From: UMGS1124 sp045541255
GTDB lineage: Bacteria > Bacillota_I > Bacilli_A > RF39 > UBA660
Reading direction: 5' to 3'
DNA length: 64,000 nt
Assembly: GCA_045541255.1 (NCBI GenBank)
Contig: JAZQIU010000006.1
Location: forward strand, 124,001-188,000
A program made the position numbers and the translations under genes. This document shows positions 51,984 to 60,928 of the stretch, in pieces. The notes beneath the pieces were generated by a model that was not told where the DNA came from, searched no databases, and worked only from the letters and a program-made list of their open reading frames with translations. Position 1 is the stretch's first letter. The number at the start of each line of letters is the position of its first letter.

Positions 51984-52506
51984 CTTCGACCTCCTCGCTT
52001 TCTTCAATTTTTCCGCCAGCTTCAACAATAGTCTTATTTAGTTCGGCTAAATATTGCTCTTGTGCGGCTCTTATAGCTTCTATGTTTTCAACAACACTAT
52101 TTCTTAATGTACTTTCTCCTCTAAGACCTGGGTGTTGTACCGATTTACCATAATCGATATTACCGTCTGTAAGAGTCTTAGCATTTTTAATACTAATAAT
52201 ATGTGGATTTACACCGAACTCGATCCACATAGGATTAGCGTGAGAGAGTGGCTTTCCTTTCTTCTTAGCGGTTGCTTTTGAGTAATAACCGATCTGTAAT
52301 TCTGGTTGTCCTGTATTACGGTCGATTTTAGCCCAGTAGCCAACTTGCTTAGAAAGTCGAGCAGTATATTTCTTAGTGTTTTCTCTAATAGCTTTACCAG
52401 CTACTTTAGCAGAAGCTCGTAACGCAGATTTAGAGAGTTTTACCATAGTAGTTTTAACTTCGTGAGAAGTATCTATAAATTTAACGGAGCTAGAATTACT
52501 ACTCAT
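51976..52506 (-). CDS. HK97 gp10-like head-tail protein
   Basis: 176 aa, basic. AGKAIRENTKKYTARLSKQVGYWAKI and the NPMWIEFGVNPHI segment fit the HK97 gp10-like family, which joins head and tail. Overlapping starts and stops on both sides show tight coupling. Confidence 0.75.
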   Translation of the reverse strand: MSSNSSSVKFIDTSHEVKTTMVKLSKSALRASAKVAGKAIRENTKKYTARLSKQVGYWAKIDRNTGQPELQIGYYSKATAKKKGKPLSHANPMWIEFGVNPHIISIKNAKTLTDGNIDYGKSVQHPGLRGESTLRNSVVENIEAIRAAQEQYLAELNKTIVEAGGKIEESEEVEDA

Positions 52507-52810
52507 GATTATTAGCTAATCCTGTCAAAGTCAACTCTGTTATTTCGGAGTCTTTTTCATAAGAACGTAGTATTTTATAAACTACGTCATTATATTTGAC
52601 GTGAGTATGTGTATCTTCGTTAAATTCAACTGTTCTGACTTCAAAACATTTTTCTGGTTTAAAGCCAGCAGCTTGCGCCTGGTAGAATTCAGTTCTTTTT
52701 ACTGATATTTTATTTGCGTAAACTTTAGTTTCTTTATAAGAACGGTGGGGACGATTAAGCTTATCAAATGTTTCGATTTCTTCTAGTAAATAGAGAATAT
52801 CACACCACAT
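52499..52810 (-). CDS. Head closure/head-tail joining protein
   Basis: 103 aa. The YANKISVKRTEFYQAQAAGFKPEKCFEVRT pattern matches phage head-tail joining (head closure, SPP1 gp16-like) proteins. The ATG at 52810 follows GTGAGG, and it ends inside the next gene. Confidence 0.78.
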   Translation of the reverse strand: MWCDILYLLEEIETFDKLNRPHRSYKETKVYANKISVKRTEFYQAQAAGFKPEKCFEVRTVEFNEDTHTHVKYNDVVYKILRSYEKDSEITELTLTGLANNHE

Positions 52811-52811
52811 T

Positions 52812-53144
52812 TTAAGACGCCTCACTTTCTTTAGAATCGTTTATATATTCGTCTGTTAAAGCTAATTCAGTTCTTAACGTCTCGTAAGACGTTCTAAACT
52901 TTTCATAATTCTTATTATCTAATCCAAACTCAGCTTTTAAGTAAAGAAGGACAGCCATTTTTATTAAACTGTCCGTCTCTATCTTAGCCGCCATAGTAGG
53001 AGTAATACCGTTTTTTATTAAGTCTTTTTGACAAGCTTTAATAAGAGTAGTGATTTCATTATTTATTACAGTATCGTCAGCTGCAATACGAAGAAATCCG
53101 CGAGCTTCTGTTAAAAACTCTGTACTGATTTTATTTTCTTCCAT
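52812..53144 (-). CDS. Head-tail connector (gp6-like) protein
   Basis: 110 aa helical protein. EARGFLRIAADDTVINNEITTLIKACQKDLI matches the phage connector Gp6-like/DNA-packaging family, which docks below the portal. AGGAGTGA precedes the ATG. Confidence 0.82.
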   Translation of the reverse strand: MEENKISTEFLTEARGFLRIAADDTVINNEITTLIKACQKDLIKNGITPTMAAKIETDSLIKMAVLLYLKAEFGLDNKNYEKFRTSYETLRTELALTDEYINDSKESEAS

Positions 53145-53171
53145 AATATCACTCCTTAATCATTATTTTTA

Positions 53172-53546
53172 TTATTTATTTTTATTTTTATCGTCGCTAT
53201 TTTCTGAACTTGAATCAGTAGCGTCAGTAGCAGCAACTTTACCTTTTAAATCTTCATTTTCTGTTTTAAGAGTAGTGATTTCTTCTTTTAAAGCTTCATT
53301 TTCTGCTACAACTGCGTCATTATCAGCTTTAAGAGTAGTAATTTCTTCTTTTAAAGCTTTTATTTCAGCATTAGAATTACCATTTTTTGCTTCTTCACGA
53401 GAAACATATTTTACCAAGTGAAGATCAGAAGAAAGTAACTCGAAAGCTCTTTCTTCTTCAACTTCGATAACTTGATTAGCCACGTAAGATTTAGAAGTAT
53501 ATTTGTCTTTAAAGTTTTGTAAAACTTTTAACTTATACTTACTCAT
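53172..53546 (-). CDS. Coiled-coil phage protein, 124 aa
   Basis: A short N-terminal beta domain (residues 1-50, possibly Gp-FSH or FI-like) leads to a coiled coil made of two near-copies of ALKEEITTLK and a Ser/Asp/Lys-rich tail. Starts within the capsid gene stop (TAATG). Role in head completion is possible but not shown. Confidence 0.65.
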   Translation of the reverse strand: MSKYKLKVLQNFKDKYTSKSYVANQVIEVEEERAFELLSSDLHLVKYVSREEAKNGNSNAEIKALKEEITTLKADNDAVVAENEALKEEITTLKTENEDLKGKVAATDATDSSSENSDDKNKNK

Positions 53547-54718
53547 TATGCTTCTACCTCAGTAGTTTCAGCTATGTCAGTAATTTCTAATACTGCGAAA
53601 GCTTTAGTATCCATAACGTGGCCGTCTCCAAATGATAGAGCTCTATGTACTATTAAACCTTCGCTAAATTTTTCGTGTTCTGAACTAGCAACTTGTGGAG
53701 CAACATTGTAGTTGTACCAATATCTTTTACCATAACCGAATAAGATTTTTCCTTTAGGTGCTTCGTCAGAAATGATAACAGGTTTCTTTAACAATAATTC
53801 ACTATCTGAATTATAGATAGGGTGTTTATCTTCTCCAACCATACCTTCAATATAGTTATGGAAAGTATCAGTATTTACTACGTAACTAGCACGTTTACCA
53901 TAAGCACGACGGATTTTTCCTTTTAATGCTGCTAATTTTTGATGACCTAAAGTCTCAATAGTAGCAGTAACTTTTTGAGTTTCTGGTAATTCTTTTGTGA
54001 ATAAACCTTCTGCTTCATTAGTTCCTGTACCTTTCATAACTTGAGCTTCTAATTCAATAGCTAAAGCTAAAGCTAATTCAGATACAACAATTTCTTTAAA
54101 TGCGTCTAAACTTTCAGCGTCTAAACCAACACCTAATTCAATTTTAGCGCTAGTTCTATATGATCCGAAAGTAACTTCTCCAGTAACTCCACCATTTTCT
54201 ACGATAGCGTCTCCGTCTTTATCTTTATTAGCTCCGATAGCTGATAAGTTACCAACACGTAAATTACCTCTAACATTTTTTAAGTTAATGAAGTTCATTA
54301 CGTCAGATACTTCGCGCATTTCTGTTATGATTTCATTATCTAATTCTTCTGGTACAACTGCTTGACCGTTGTTTAGAGTAACACCTCTTGTTTCTCTACC
54401 TCCAGTAATCATGTATTTTAAAAATGATCTAACTTCTTTAGACATAGAATTTCTTTTTTCTTTTTCGTCCATATTATTTTCTCCTCCTTCTTCTTCTTCG
54501 TCTGCTCCTGGTGCAGCTTCTGTATTATCTGGATCAACTTCTCCAGCTTCAATACTTTTAGCTAATTCTGCTCTTTTTTCTAGTGATTTTTGTTCTGCGT
54601 TTAAAGCGTCTAATTCTGTATTGATTTCTTCAATATTAACGTCTTTAGATGTGTCTTCTAAAAGACTTCTAATTTCAGCTTTTCTAGCTTGAATTTCTTT
54701 TAATCTTTTTTCGTTCAT
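53546..54718 (-). CDS. HK97-type major capsid protein
   Basis: 390 aa. The N-terminal ~100 residues are a charged coiled-coil delta (scaffold) domain with an acidic ADEEEEGGENN linker, expected to be removed by the protease. From ~105 on is the HK97 shell fold, with VRSFLKYMITGG, TNEAEGLF, GKRASYVVNTDT and VIISDEAPKGKILFGYGKRYW. AAGGAGGA precedes the ATG. Follows the prohead protease gene in the standard order. Confidence 0.93.
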   Translation of the reverse strand: MNEKRLKEIQARKAEIRSLLEDTSKDVNIEEINTELDALNAEQKSLEKRAELAKSIEAGEVDPDNTEAAPGADEEEEGGENNMDEKEKRNSMSKEVRSFLKYMITGGRETRGVTLNNGQAVVPEELDNEIITEMREVSDVMNFINLKNVRGNLRVGNLSAIGANKDKDGDAIVENGGVTGEVTFGSYRTSAKIELGVGLDAESLDAFKEIVVSELALALAIELEAQVMKGTGTNEAEGLFTKELPETQKVTATIETLGHQKLAALKGKIRRAYGKRASYVVNTDTFHNYIEGMVGEDKHPIYNSDSELLLKKPVIISDEAPKGKILFGYGKRYWYNYNVAPQVASSEHEKFSEGLIVHRALSFGDGHVMDTKAFAVLEITDIAETTEVEA

Positions 54719-54743
54719 TTTCTTTTCCTCCTTATCGAACTTC

Positions 54744-55364
54744 TTAGATTTTAGATTTTGCTATACATATCTCACGTAGTTTAGCTTGCTCCAAAGCTCT
54801 TTTTTCTTTTTCGTACTCCACCGAAAAGAAATCCCTAGCCGAGATACTTGTTGTATCATACGCTGGTATATCAACCGCTGATACGTCGTATAGCTTTTTA
54901 ATTCGAGTTATTGTCCTAGTATGAGTAGCTGGATCGTATTCTTCGCCGTCAGCTGCTACAACAAAGGCAAAACTCATTTTATCTATGTAGCCACCTCTTA
55001 TATCTTCTAAAAGGTCTCTACCAAAATTAGTACCCCCAAGAAATGCGTCCATTTCCATACAGACGTCATTTAAAGCTAGTTTTAGAGTATTATTTCTAAG
55101 TCTAGCTGCAACACGTCCACCGTGATTATAATTAAATATAACGTCAGACATATCGCAATTATCAAAGGCATGGCGGTCTATTACTTCATAGAACTTTACT
55201 CCCTCATACTCGTATATACAAGTGGGGGTATTAAAAACAACTGGGACACCATGTACGTAATCTTGTGTATCTCCGTTATCGCTTCTTAATTCTTTTAATT
55301 CAAAAGAACTAAAAGAACGAATTTCGCGACCAGATTTATTTATTAGGTTGTTCTTTTTTGTCAT
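54744..55364 (-). CDS. HK97 prohead protease (S78-like)
   Basis: 206 aa. GVPVVFNTPTCIYEYEGVKFYEVIDRHAFDN is the typical start. The active-site His lies in FNYNHGGRVAARL and the Ser in IDKMSFAFVV, as in U35/S78 proteases. It should cleave the capsid scaffold domain. AAGGAGGCC precedes the ATG. Located between portal and capsid genes as usual. Confidence 0.92.
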   Translation of the reverse strand: MTKKNNLINKSGREIRSFSSFELKELRSDNGDTQDYVHGVPVVFNTPTCIYEYEGVKFYEVIDRHAFDNCDMSDVIFNYNHGGRVAARLRNNTLKLALNDVCMEMDAFLGGTNFGRDLLEDIRGGYIDKMSFAFVVAADGEEYDPATHTRTITRIKKLYDVSAVDIPAYDTTSISARDFFSVEYEKEKRALEQAKLREICIAKSKI

Positions 55365-55500
55365 TTAAAACGGCCTCCTTTCCATTAGGTAAAATAAATT
55401 TTGTATCTGGCTCTTTTTCTTTCATTTTCTTTAAGAGCTCGACACTAATAAAACTATTAAGTTTCTTAACCTTAATTTCTTTATTTTCGTTATTCGCCAT
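55336..55500 (-). CDS. Small basic phage protein, 54 aa
   Basis: 54 aa, Lys- and Glu-rich, starting MANNENKEIK after a strong AAGGAGGTG. It overlaps the portal gene end and the protease gene start. Not recognised. Confidence 0.65.
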   Translation of the reverse strand: MANNENKEIKVKKLNSFISVELLKKMKEKEPDTKFILPNGKEAVLNDKKEQPNK

Positions 55501-56809
55501 TTTCGACACCTCCTTTATTTTCATTGGCTTTATCTTTTATATCTCCGTCTGGATTCACATTAACTGGCTCCGTAGTAGGCGGCTCCTCTTTAGGTGGCTC
55601 CGTAGGCGGAGTAGTTGTTTTATTAGACTGATATTCGTCTGCTTTTTCAGCATTGATCCAGTTTAGAGACTGTAAGATTTTCTTACCTTCGCCATTAGGT
55701 AAAGGCGACATGTTAAATATTTCTCTTATATCGTCTTTCATTAAGACACCCATAGGAGAAAGTTCTTTAACTACTGTTACTTTAGTGCTAGTAGACGCGT
55801 ACTGTAATCTATTAGCTTCGAACATAATTTCATTTCCAAAATTACGCTCATTTTCTGTAAATAAAGCATTAGTAAAACATTGAGACATTTGTATTGCTAC
55901 TGGCTCAATACCTCCCTCATAAAAGGCAGTCCATTGATTTTCGTCAAATTTATTTTGTACTATACTTTCATTTACACCGAAATAATCATAAATAGCATTT
56001 TTTGTATATGATAATTGGTCTGAGTTAATAGGTACTGATTTCTCGTTAATAGGCGTATATTCCATTTTCGTATCAGTTACAATAACACCGCTACCATTAG
56101 AAGAAATCCTAAAGTTATTTTCAACAAACTTATCTCTAGCTTTTGCTAAATCTTCGTCTTTTTGTGATATTTTAGCTGATAAGATACCACGTATACTATT
56201 TATTAACTTAGCCGAATTAGACACTCCCTGATTTATGACATTAGCAGTATCTAACGCTGGTCTTAAAGCAGTATTTTTACTACCAAAAATGTCGTGGTCG
56301 AAGAAATGTCCTCTCAAGTGAATAATATTGTCGTATGGTACGACTTTTTGTTTTCCTGTATTAAAAGTAAATCTAATAAATAGTTGTCCGTTCTTTTCTA
56401 ATAATTCTAATCGATTAGACATTAAAGGCCAGAAGGCGACTATTTCGCCACTTGTTGAAAATTCTGGGTAAATAAAAGCATTGTTTGTTAATTTTAAATT
56501 AGCAGCAATTTTATAATAAAAGCTATAAGCTTCCATTTGTGGATTAGGTCTGTAATTTAATAATTTTTCTATCTTTGATTTTCCAGTCTTTCCGTCTCTA
56601 ACATGTTTAGCTTTTAATTTTGCAAAATTTCTACAATATGCGTCAACAGAACTTCTAACAACGTCCATGTCCCACGCATTACCAGTATTGGTATAGAAAG
56701 TAGAGTTAAACGTATTTAATAAGCTATACATATTAAAGCCAGTAGCGTCATTTTGTGTCGGCTTTTCTTTTTCGCCGAATATAGTTTTAAATAAGCTTCT
56801 ATGTTTCAT
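55490..56809 (-). CDS. HK97-type portal protein
   Basis: 439 aa. NTGNAWDMDVVRSSVDAYCRNFAKLKAK, NLKLTNNAFIYPEF and IIHLRGHFFDHD, then DYFGVNESIVQNKF, follow the HK97 gp3-like portal pattern. The C-terminal ~45 residues are Pro/Thr/Glu repeats (TEPPKEEPPTTEP). Twelve copies form the vertex through which DNA enters. It follows the terminase gene by 4 bases. Confidence 0.92.
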   Translation of the reverse strand: MKHRSLFKTIFGEKEKPTQNDATGFNMYSLLNTFNSTFYTNTGNAWDMDVVRSSVDAYCRNFAKLKAKHVRDGKTGKSKIEKLLNYRPNPQMEAYSFYYKIAANLKLTNNAFIYPEFSTSGEIVAFWPLMSNRLELLEKNGQLFIRFTFNTGKQKVVPYDNIIHLRGHFFDHDIFGSKNTALRPALDTANVINQGVSNSAKLINSIRGILSAKISQKDEDLAKARDKFVENNFRISSNGSGVIVTDTKMEYTPINEKSVPINSDQLSYTKNAIYDYFGVNESIVQNKFDENQWTAFYEGGIEPVAIQMSQCFTNALFTENERNFGNEIMFEANRLQYASTSTKVTVVKELSPMGVLMKDDIREIFNMSPLPNGEGKKILQSLNWINAEKADEYQSNKTTTPPTEPPKEEPPTTEPVNVNPDGDIKDKANENKGGVENGE

Positions 56810-56813
56810 TTAA

Positions 56814-58460
56814 TCACCCCACATTATACATAAAATCTTCATAATACTTGACATATAATACCCAAGCATTTAATAGAGATACGGCTCCGTCAATTCTTCG
56901 ACGTTCATTTATTTTGATAGGTTGAATATTATTTAATCCGCTTTTTTTAACTGCGGTATTAGATAAACACCACTTTAAGATAGGGTTGTTATTATAATTA
57001 ACTTTTTTATCTGCAAGTGCGGCGCCCATTTCACGCATAGGTTGAGACCATGTAAAAGGTCCTTGAGCGACGGCTTCCATTTGAAAACCGTTCGTCTGCA
57101 TTTCGTCTACCCAGTAACCAGCTAAAGCTCTGTCGTAACCAACAAAAATAGGATCGATTTTATATTCTTGCTGCATTTGCATAAACCACTCTGTAACTTG
57201 AGAATAATTAACTCTGTTACCGTCGCATACTGTAAGTAAACCTTTATCGCGCCATATTTTGTATGGGGCTTCTTGAGTGTTTTTTTCGTCAAGTTTATCG
57301 ATTTTAGCTTGCGGTAAAAAGTAATGTTGTATTACATATACTTTCTCGTCATTAGCTTTACGAATTAGTAAAGTAGAACACGTTAAGTCAGTAGTAGCTG
57401 ATAAGTCGCAGCCACCGATAGCGTATGTATTTTTTAAATCGTCTATATTAAAAGTCTCAGTATTATTTATCTCCTCAAAACTTAACCATGCGTTGCTATC
57501 GTTTTCACGAATATTAAAATCTTTACATAAAACACCTGGTAATTCTTTCGGATCGTTTTTAGCAGTTTCGACAAATCTCGACAAAGTGCTATAACTTTTA
57601 ATAGTTCCTAATCCTGGATTAGCTTTAGCCCAACATGCTGGATCCGTCCACTCGCTGCGATTATCTAATTCGTAGAGAATAGGTAGAAAGTGGTCGTCTG
57701 TGATTTCTCCGTCGGCAATTCTACAAGCGTACTCGTATTTGTCGTCGAAGATACACTCACGAACAGTACCAGCAGTAGTAATCATTACAAGTAACGGTTG
57801 TCTACGTGCTGACATAGACTGCTTCATAACTTCGTACAAATTTCTATCTTTGATAGCGTGTAATTCGTCTATAATAACCGCGTGGCTATTAAGACCGTCT
57901 AACGTATTAGAGTCTGACGCTAAAGCTTCGAAGATAGAAGAAGTAGCACCAAAGTATAAATCATTTCTACGTTTTTTTAATACGGCTCTTAACTCTGGAC
58001 TTTGCTTAACCATGTTGACTGCTTCTGTTAAACATTTTTTAGCTTGATCCTTTTTTGTAGCTACCGAGTAAATCTCGGCTGCACCTTCATAATCAGCAAT
58101 TAACAGATAAAGCGCAATAGAAGACAAAAGTGTAGTTTTACCATTTTTACGGCCAACTAAAAACATTGTTTCGTTATATCTACGAAATCCTGTCTCTTTG
58201 TCTAAGAATCCGAATAAAGCTTGTATATAAGCTTTCTGAAATAACTCGAGTTTAAGGTCTGCGCCTAACTCTCCCTGGGACTGTTTACAAAAAGTCTCGG
58301 TAAATTCTATCGGTCTCATAGCCGCTGCTTCGTCAAAATAAAAAGGCGACTTTTCGTCGTCCATTTCATTGACTAATCGAGCATAAACTGATTTAACTCT
58401 GCGACTTGTTTTAATTTCGCCAGACTGTATTTTAGAATTATACTCGCGTATGTAATTCAT
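56814..58460 (-). CDS. Terminase large subunit
   Basis: 548 aa packaging motor. The ATPase Walker A-like segment is LVGRKNGKTTL (around residue 100), and Walker B is AVIIDELHAI (around 190). The nuclease domain starts with IGGCDLSATTDLT (around 340) and contains FVGYDRALAGYW. This fits Terminase_1 (HK97/P27-linked) enzymes. It cuts concatemeric DNA and pumps it into the prohead. GGACG precedes the ATG. Confidence 0.94.
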   Translation of the reverse strand: MNYIREYNSKIQSGEIKTSRRVKSVYARLVNEMDDEKSPFYFDEAAAMRPIEFTETFCKQSQGELGADLKLELFQKAYIQALFGFLDKETGFRRYNETMFLVGRKNGKTTLLSSIALYLLIADYEGAAEIYSVATKKDQAKKCLTEAVNMVKQSPELRAVLKKRRNDLYFGATSSIFEALASDSNTLDGLNSHAVIIDELHAIKDRNLYEVMKQSMSARRQPLLVMITTAGTVRECIFDDKYEYACRIADGEITDDHFLPILYELDNRSEWTDPACWAKANPGLGTIKSYSTLSRFVETAKNDPKELPGVLCKDFNIRENDSNAWLSFEEINNTETFNIDDLKNTYAIGGCDLSATTDLTCSTLLIRKANDEKVYVIQHYFLPQAKIDKLDEKNTQEAPYKIWRDKGLLTVCDGNRVNYSQVTEWFMQMQQEYKIDPIFVGYDRALAGYWVDEMQTNGFQMEAVAQGPFTWSQPMREMGAALADKKVNYNNNPILKWCLSNTAVKKSGLNNIQPIKINERRRIDGAVSLLNAWVLYVKYYEDFMYNVG

Positions 58461-58463
58461 ACA

Positions 58464-58850
58464 CTAACGTCCTTTAGGTTTCGTAGCAAAATTCATTAAA
58501 GCGTTACCTTCCTTAGTGTTAGGTAAACCTTCTGGCAATAATTCACATAATTGCTTTATGATCGACGTATAGTTTTTTATCATTGTGTTATAAGCGCTAG
58601 CTTCTGTAGACATTTTAGTTCCGTATTGGTCCTTTCCGTTCTGGTAAGTTTCCGATACTCCATACTCGCTAATATAATTCTCTAGCTTAGTAAGTTCTAC
58701 TGTCATAAAAGCTGCACTTTCGATAAGTTTTTGTACCAAATCCTTTTTATCTTTTGAGATATTTTTAAATATTTTTTTAAGTTTTTTTAACTCTTTAGAT
58801 AAATCTGGTACTTCTTTTAATTCTTTAGAATTAACGTCTTCTTTTTCCAT
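58464..58850 (-). CDS. Terminase small subunit (P27 family)
   Basis: 128 aa. Lys-rich helical N-terminus, then LIESAAFMTVELTKLENYISEYGVSETYQNG and the AYNTMIKNYTSIIKQLCELLP segment typical of P27-type small terminases. It should recognise the packaging site. GGTGGT precedes the ATG. Confidence 0.85.
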   Translation of the reverse strand: MEKEDVNSKELKEVPDLSKELKKLKKIFKNISKDKKDLVQKLIESAAFMTVELTKLENYISEYGVSETYQNGKDQYGTKMSTEASAYNTMIKNYTSIIKQLCELLPEGLPNTKEGNALMNFATKPKGR

Positions 58851-58940
58851 TTTACCACCACCTTTGACTACACCCCCCTCACACGACCGAAGCGGTTCGA
58901 GAAAGGACTCAAGCGCGGTTCATTAAAAGGCAACCTTTTT

Positions 58941-59147
58941 TTATGATAGGGGGGTGTCTTTTATTTCAATTAGCACAGCGTTGATAGGATTAACAAAGAT
59001 AGTACCACTAACTTTACGAGCGGCTTTGTCATAAACATTTAGTAAGACAGGTCCTTCGTCTAAAGCTTTAGCTAGTTCCTCTTTGCTTCCTGGGAAGTCT
59101 ATGTCATAAGACACTACAAGATAGTTAGTATATATCGTGATACTCAT
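58941..59147 (-). CDS. Small phage protein, 68 aa
   Basis: Beta-rich protein starting MSITIYTNYL at an ATG following AAAGGAG. It overlaps the HNH gene end. Not recognised. Confidence 0.6.
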   Translation of the reverse strand: MSITIYTNYLVVSYDIDFPGSKEELAKALDEGPVLLNVYDKAARKVSGTIFVNPINAVLIEIKDTPLS

Positions 59148-59454
59148 AAGCAACGCTCCTTTCTACTAGGTTTCCTTCGTCGTCGAACATAAGGCCTTTA
59201 TCTGTTGGCAGTTCTGACTCATGCTCTAAAGCATGGCATACTCTACATAGTAACTCTAAGTTGTCCTCTCCCAACGTAATAGCTGGGTTATGAATATTGG
59301 AAGGTGTTAGGTATATCTTATGGTGTACTATAGCGCCTGGCCCATACTGTCCGTGGCAGCGTTGACAGATACCATGTTCTTTAGTAAAAATATAGTCTCT
59401 AGTCTTACGCCATGCAGTAGACTGATAAAACGCTTTAGCGAAATCTCTAGCCAT
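59125..59454 (-). CDS. HNH endonuclease
   Basis: 109 aa. Zinc ligands in CQRCHGQYG and LLCRVCHALEH flank the HNH motif (VHHKIYLTPSNI through NLELLC). HNH proteins next to terminase stimulate cos-site cleavage in HK97-type phages. ACCACC-type spacing places the ATG after GAGGTGG. Confidence 0.92.
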   Translation of the reverse strand: MARDFAKAFYQSTAWRKTRDYIFTKEHGICQRCHGQYGPGAIVHHKIYLTPSNIHNPAITLGEDNLELLCRVCHALEHESELPTDKGLMFDDEGNLVERSVAYEYHDIY

Positions 59455-59477
59455 AAAACCACCTCAAAAATAGCATA

Positions 59478-59507
59478 GAAAAAAGCACGTCTTAAAACGC
59501 GCTTTTC
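59478..59507 (-). terminator. Terminator directly after the late promoter
   Basis: On the - strand AGCGCGT and ACGTGCT form a 7-bp stem (59484-59503), followed by six T. It lies only ~25 bases past the expected start site of the promoter at 59536-59564 and before the HNH gene. Confidence 0.85.
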
Positions 59508-59535
59508 AACTTTCCAAATATTTCATATTATACAC

Positions 59536-59564
59536 ATTATAATTGTTAAAAATTGCTATGTCAA
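59536..59564 (-). promoter_or_regulatory. Consensus sigma-A promoter of the late operon
   Basis: TTGACA (59564-59559) and TATAAT (59541-59536) on the - strand, exactly 17 bases apart. A second TTGACA lies further upstream at about 59603. It is the only clear promoter upstream of the packaging genes. Confidence 0.85.
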
Positions 59565-59597
59565 CAACACCATAATTGCGTGGGTTATTGCATTTTG

Positions 59598-60152
59598 TCA
59601 AGACTTAAGTTCTTCTATAACGTCATTAGGGAAGAAATAAACCTTAATTTCGTTAATAAGTCTCTGTGTGTTTCTCCATATCGTAGTAGGATCTTTCTCG
59701 AAGAAATCGGCTATTTCTTGTTGCGTCTTTTGCTCGAAATATTTTAATTTAATAATTTCTCCGTATGGATCGTTTTTATATTTAGCAACGACTCTGTCAA
59801 TACGGTTAATTACGAGCTGCGTCTTTTTTATGTCTCTAGTAAGACCGTCGATTATTTCTTGCTCTATATCACGGTCGTTGGCTCCGCTACCTTCTGGCAT
59901 TTTTAAAATACTTGTAGATCTTCTTCTTAATCCGTAATTAGCTATTTCTTGTATTTCTTCTTCACGGTCTTTTACTGATTTTTTTAAATCGTTGTATTTA
60001 TACAATAAAGACTCTGTACTTTTATACGTTGAGTTAGGTTTTCTTAAAACACCTAATTTTATGAGTGAATCTATGACGTATTTTGATATTTCGGCGTAGT
60101 CAATAATGACTTGTGATTTTTCTTCGTTGGCTGCTTCGATATTTTCAGCCAT
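59598..60152 (-). CDS. Sigma-like late transcription regulator (RinA/ArpU type)
   Basis: 184 aa. The C-terminal helices (VAKYKNDPYGEIIKLKYFEQKTQQEIADFFEKDPTTIWRNTQRLINEI) form a sigma-70 region-4-like HTH, as in RinA/ArpU/DUF1492 regulators that turn on the phage late genes. The N-terminal ~120 residues are helical. It lies just upstream of the late promoter and terminator. AGGACC precedes the ATG. Confidence 0.82.
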   Translation of the reverse strand: MAENIEAANEEKSQVIIDYAEISKYVIDSLIKLGVLRKPNSTYKSTESLLYKYNDLKKSVKDREEEIQEIANYGLRRRSTSILKMPEGSGANDRDIEQEIIDGLTRDIKKTQLVINRIDRVVAKYKNDPYGEIIKLKYFEQKTQQEIADFFEKDPTTIWRNTQRLINEIKVYFFPNDVIEELKS

Positions 60153-60174
60153 ATTTAAGGTCCTCCGTTTCTAT

Positions 60175-60273
60175 TTATTTTTTATTTTTGTTATTTAGTA
60201 TTTCGACTGCGTTTTGTAATCCAGCGTAGATAATAATTGAAGCGAATATAATACTAATTCCTAGCCAAACCAT
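60175..60273 (-). CDS. Small membrane peptide, 32 aa
   Basis: ATG at 60273 with a strong GGAGGTG 5 bases upstream. It encodes MVWLGISIIFASIIIYAGL, one hydrophobic helix, then a hydrophilic Asn/Lys tail. Common in phage early operons; function unknown. Confidence 0.75.
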   Translation of the reverse strand: MVWLGISIIFASIIIYAGLQNAVEILNNKNKK

Positions 60274-60275
60274 AG

Positions 60276-60426
60276 TTACACCTCCAAATCGAATATAGTT
60301 AATTGTTTCATTTTTTTAGGTTTCTTTTCAATAGGTGGATTATAATTTTTTATGCAATTTTCACATAGACATAAACCATTATGACCTTTAAGAAAATCAA
60401 ATTTTCCGCAACCTTCGCATTTGTCC
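60276..60426 (-). CDS. Zinc-finger-like frame without a canonical start
   Basis: Frame ending in TAA at 60276-60278, with CEGCGKFDF and CLCENCIKNY (two CxxC pairs) and a basic then acidic tail (KKMKQLTIFDLEV). Its phase is +1 to the end of the upstream zinc-ribbon gene (stop 60427-60429). No ATG, GTG or TTG lies between the nearest upstream stop and the first CxxC. It may be reached by +1 frameshift, a rare start such as CTG, or be a remnant. The 5' limit is approximate. Confidence 0.5.
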
Positions 60427-60618
60427 TTAAATTTCGTCTTCGTCTTCGTCAGCTTCTATCTGTTCTAACGACATGTACTTACAAAAACACTCTTGAGAAC
60501 AAAAACAATTTTCTTCTTCTGTGTCAAAGAATTTAACTTGTAATAAGTTATCTAAACATTTGAAATAATCATTTTCTATAACTGTCCCACACTCAGAACA
60601 ATGTAATTTATTTTCCAT
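60427..60618 (-). CDS. Small zinc-ribbon phage protein, 63 aa
   Basis: CSEC, then CFCSQECFCKYM gives a Cys-rich zinc site, and an acidic EADEDEDEI tail ends the protein. AAGAGG precedes the ATG. Probably a small DNA- or protein-binding factor; no family named. Confidence 0.7.
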   Translation of the reverse strand: MENKLHCSECGTVIENDYFKCLDNLLQVKFFDTEEENCFCSQECFCKYMSLEQIEADEDEDEI

Positions 60619-60928
60619 TTTGTTTAAAACCTCTTTCTGCGAAATAATTATTTAATAATTCTTCATGCGTAGTATAAAGAACTTCGTTGTTATTTTGATA
60701 TTGTACTGATACTTCGCCACCAATTCCGTTATATACTTCGAACTGTTTAACACCTTTAGCGTAAAGATTAGGACCTTTACCTATAGCTCTTGATTTACTT
60801 ACACGAACTTTAGGGCCCCAGTAAAGGTGGTCTCTAACATACGCGCCGAAGTCTTGACGCCATTGTTTATGATTAAAATTAACAGATAAAGGTTTAACAC
60901 TCCAGTTGTTATTATAAGCTTTAGCCAT
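60608..60928 (-). CDS. Hypothetical phage protein, 106 aa
   Basis: Basic, Asn-rich protein with YWGPKVRVSKSRAIGKGPNLYAKG and a beta-rich C-terminal half. AAGGAGG precedes the ATG. It overlaps both neighbours. Not recognised. Confidence 0.65.
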   Translation of the reverse strand: MAKAYNNNWSVKPLSVNFNHKQWRQDFGAYVRDHLYWGPKVRVSKSRAIGKGPNLYAKGVKQFEVYNGIGGEVSVQYQNNNEVLYTTHEELLNNYFAERGFKQNGK

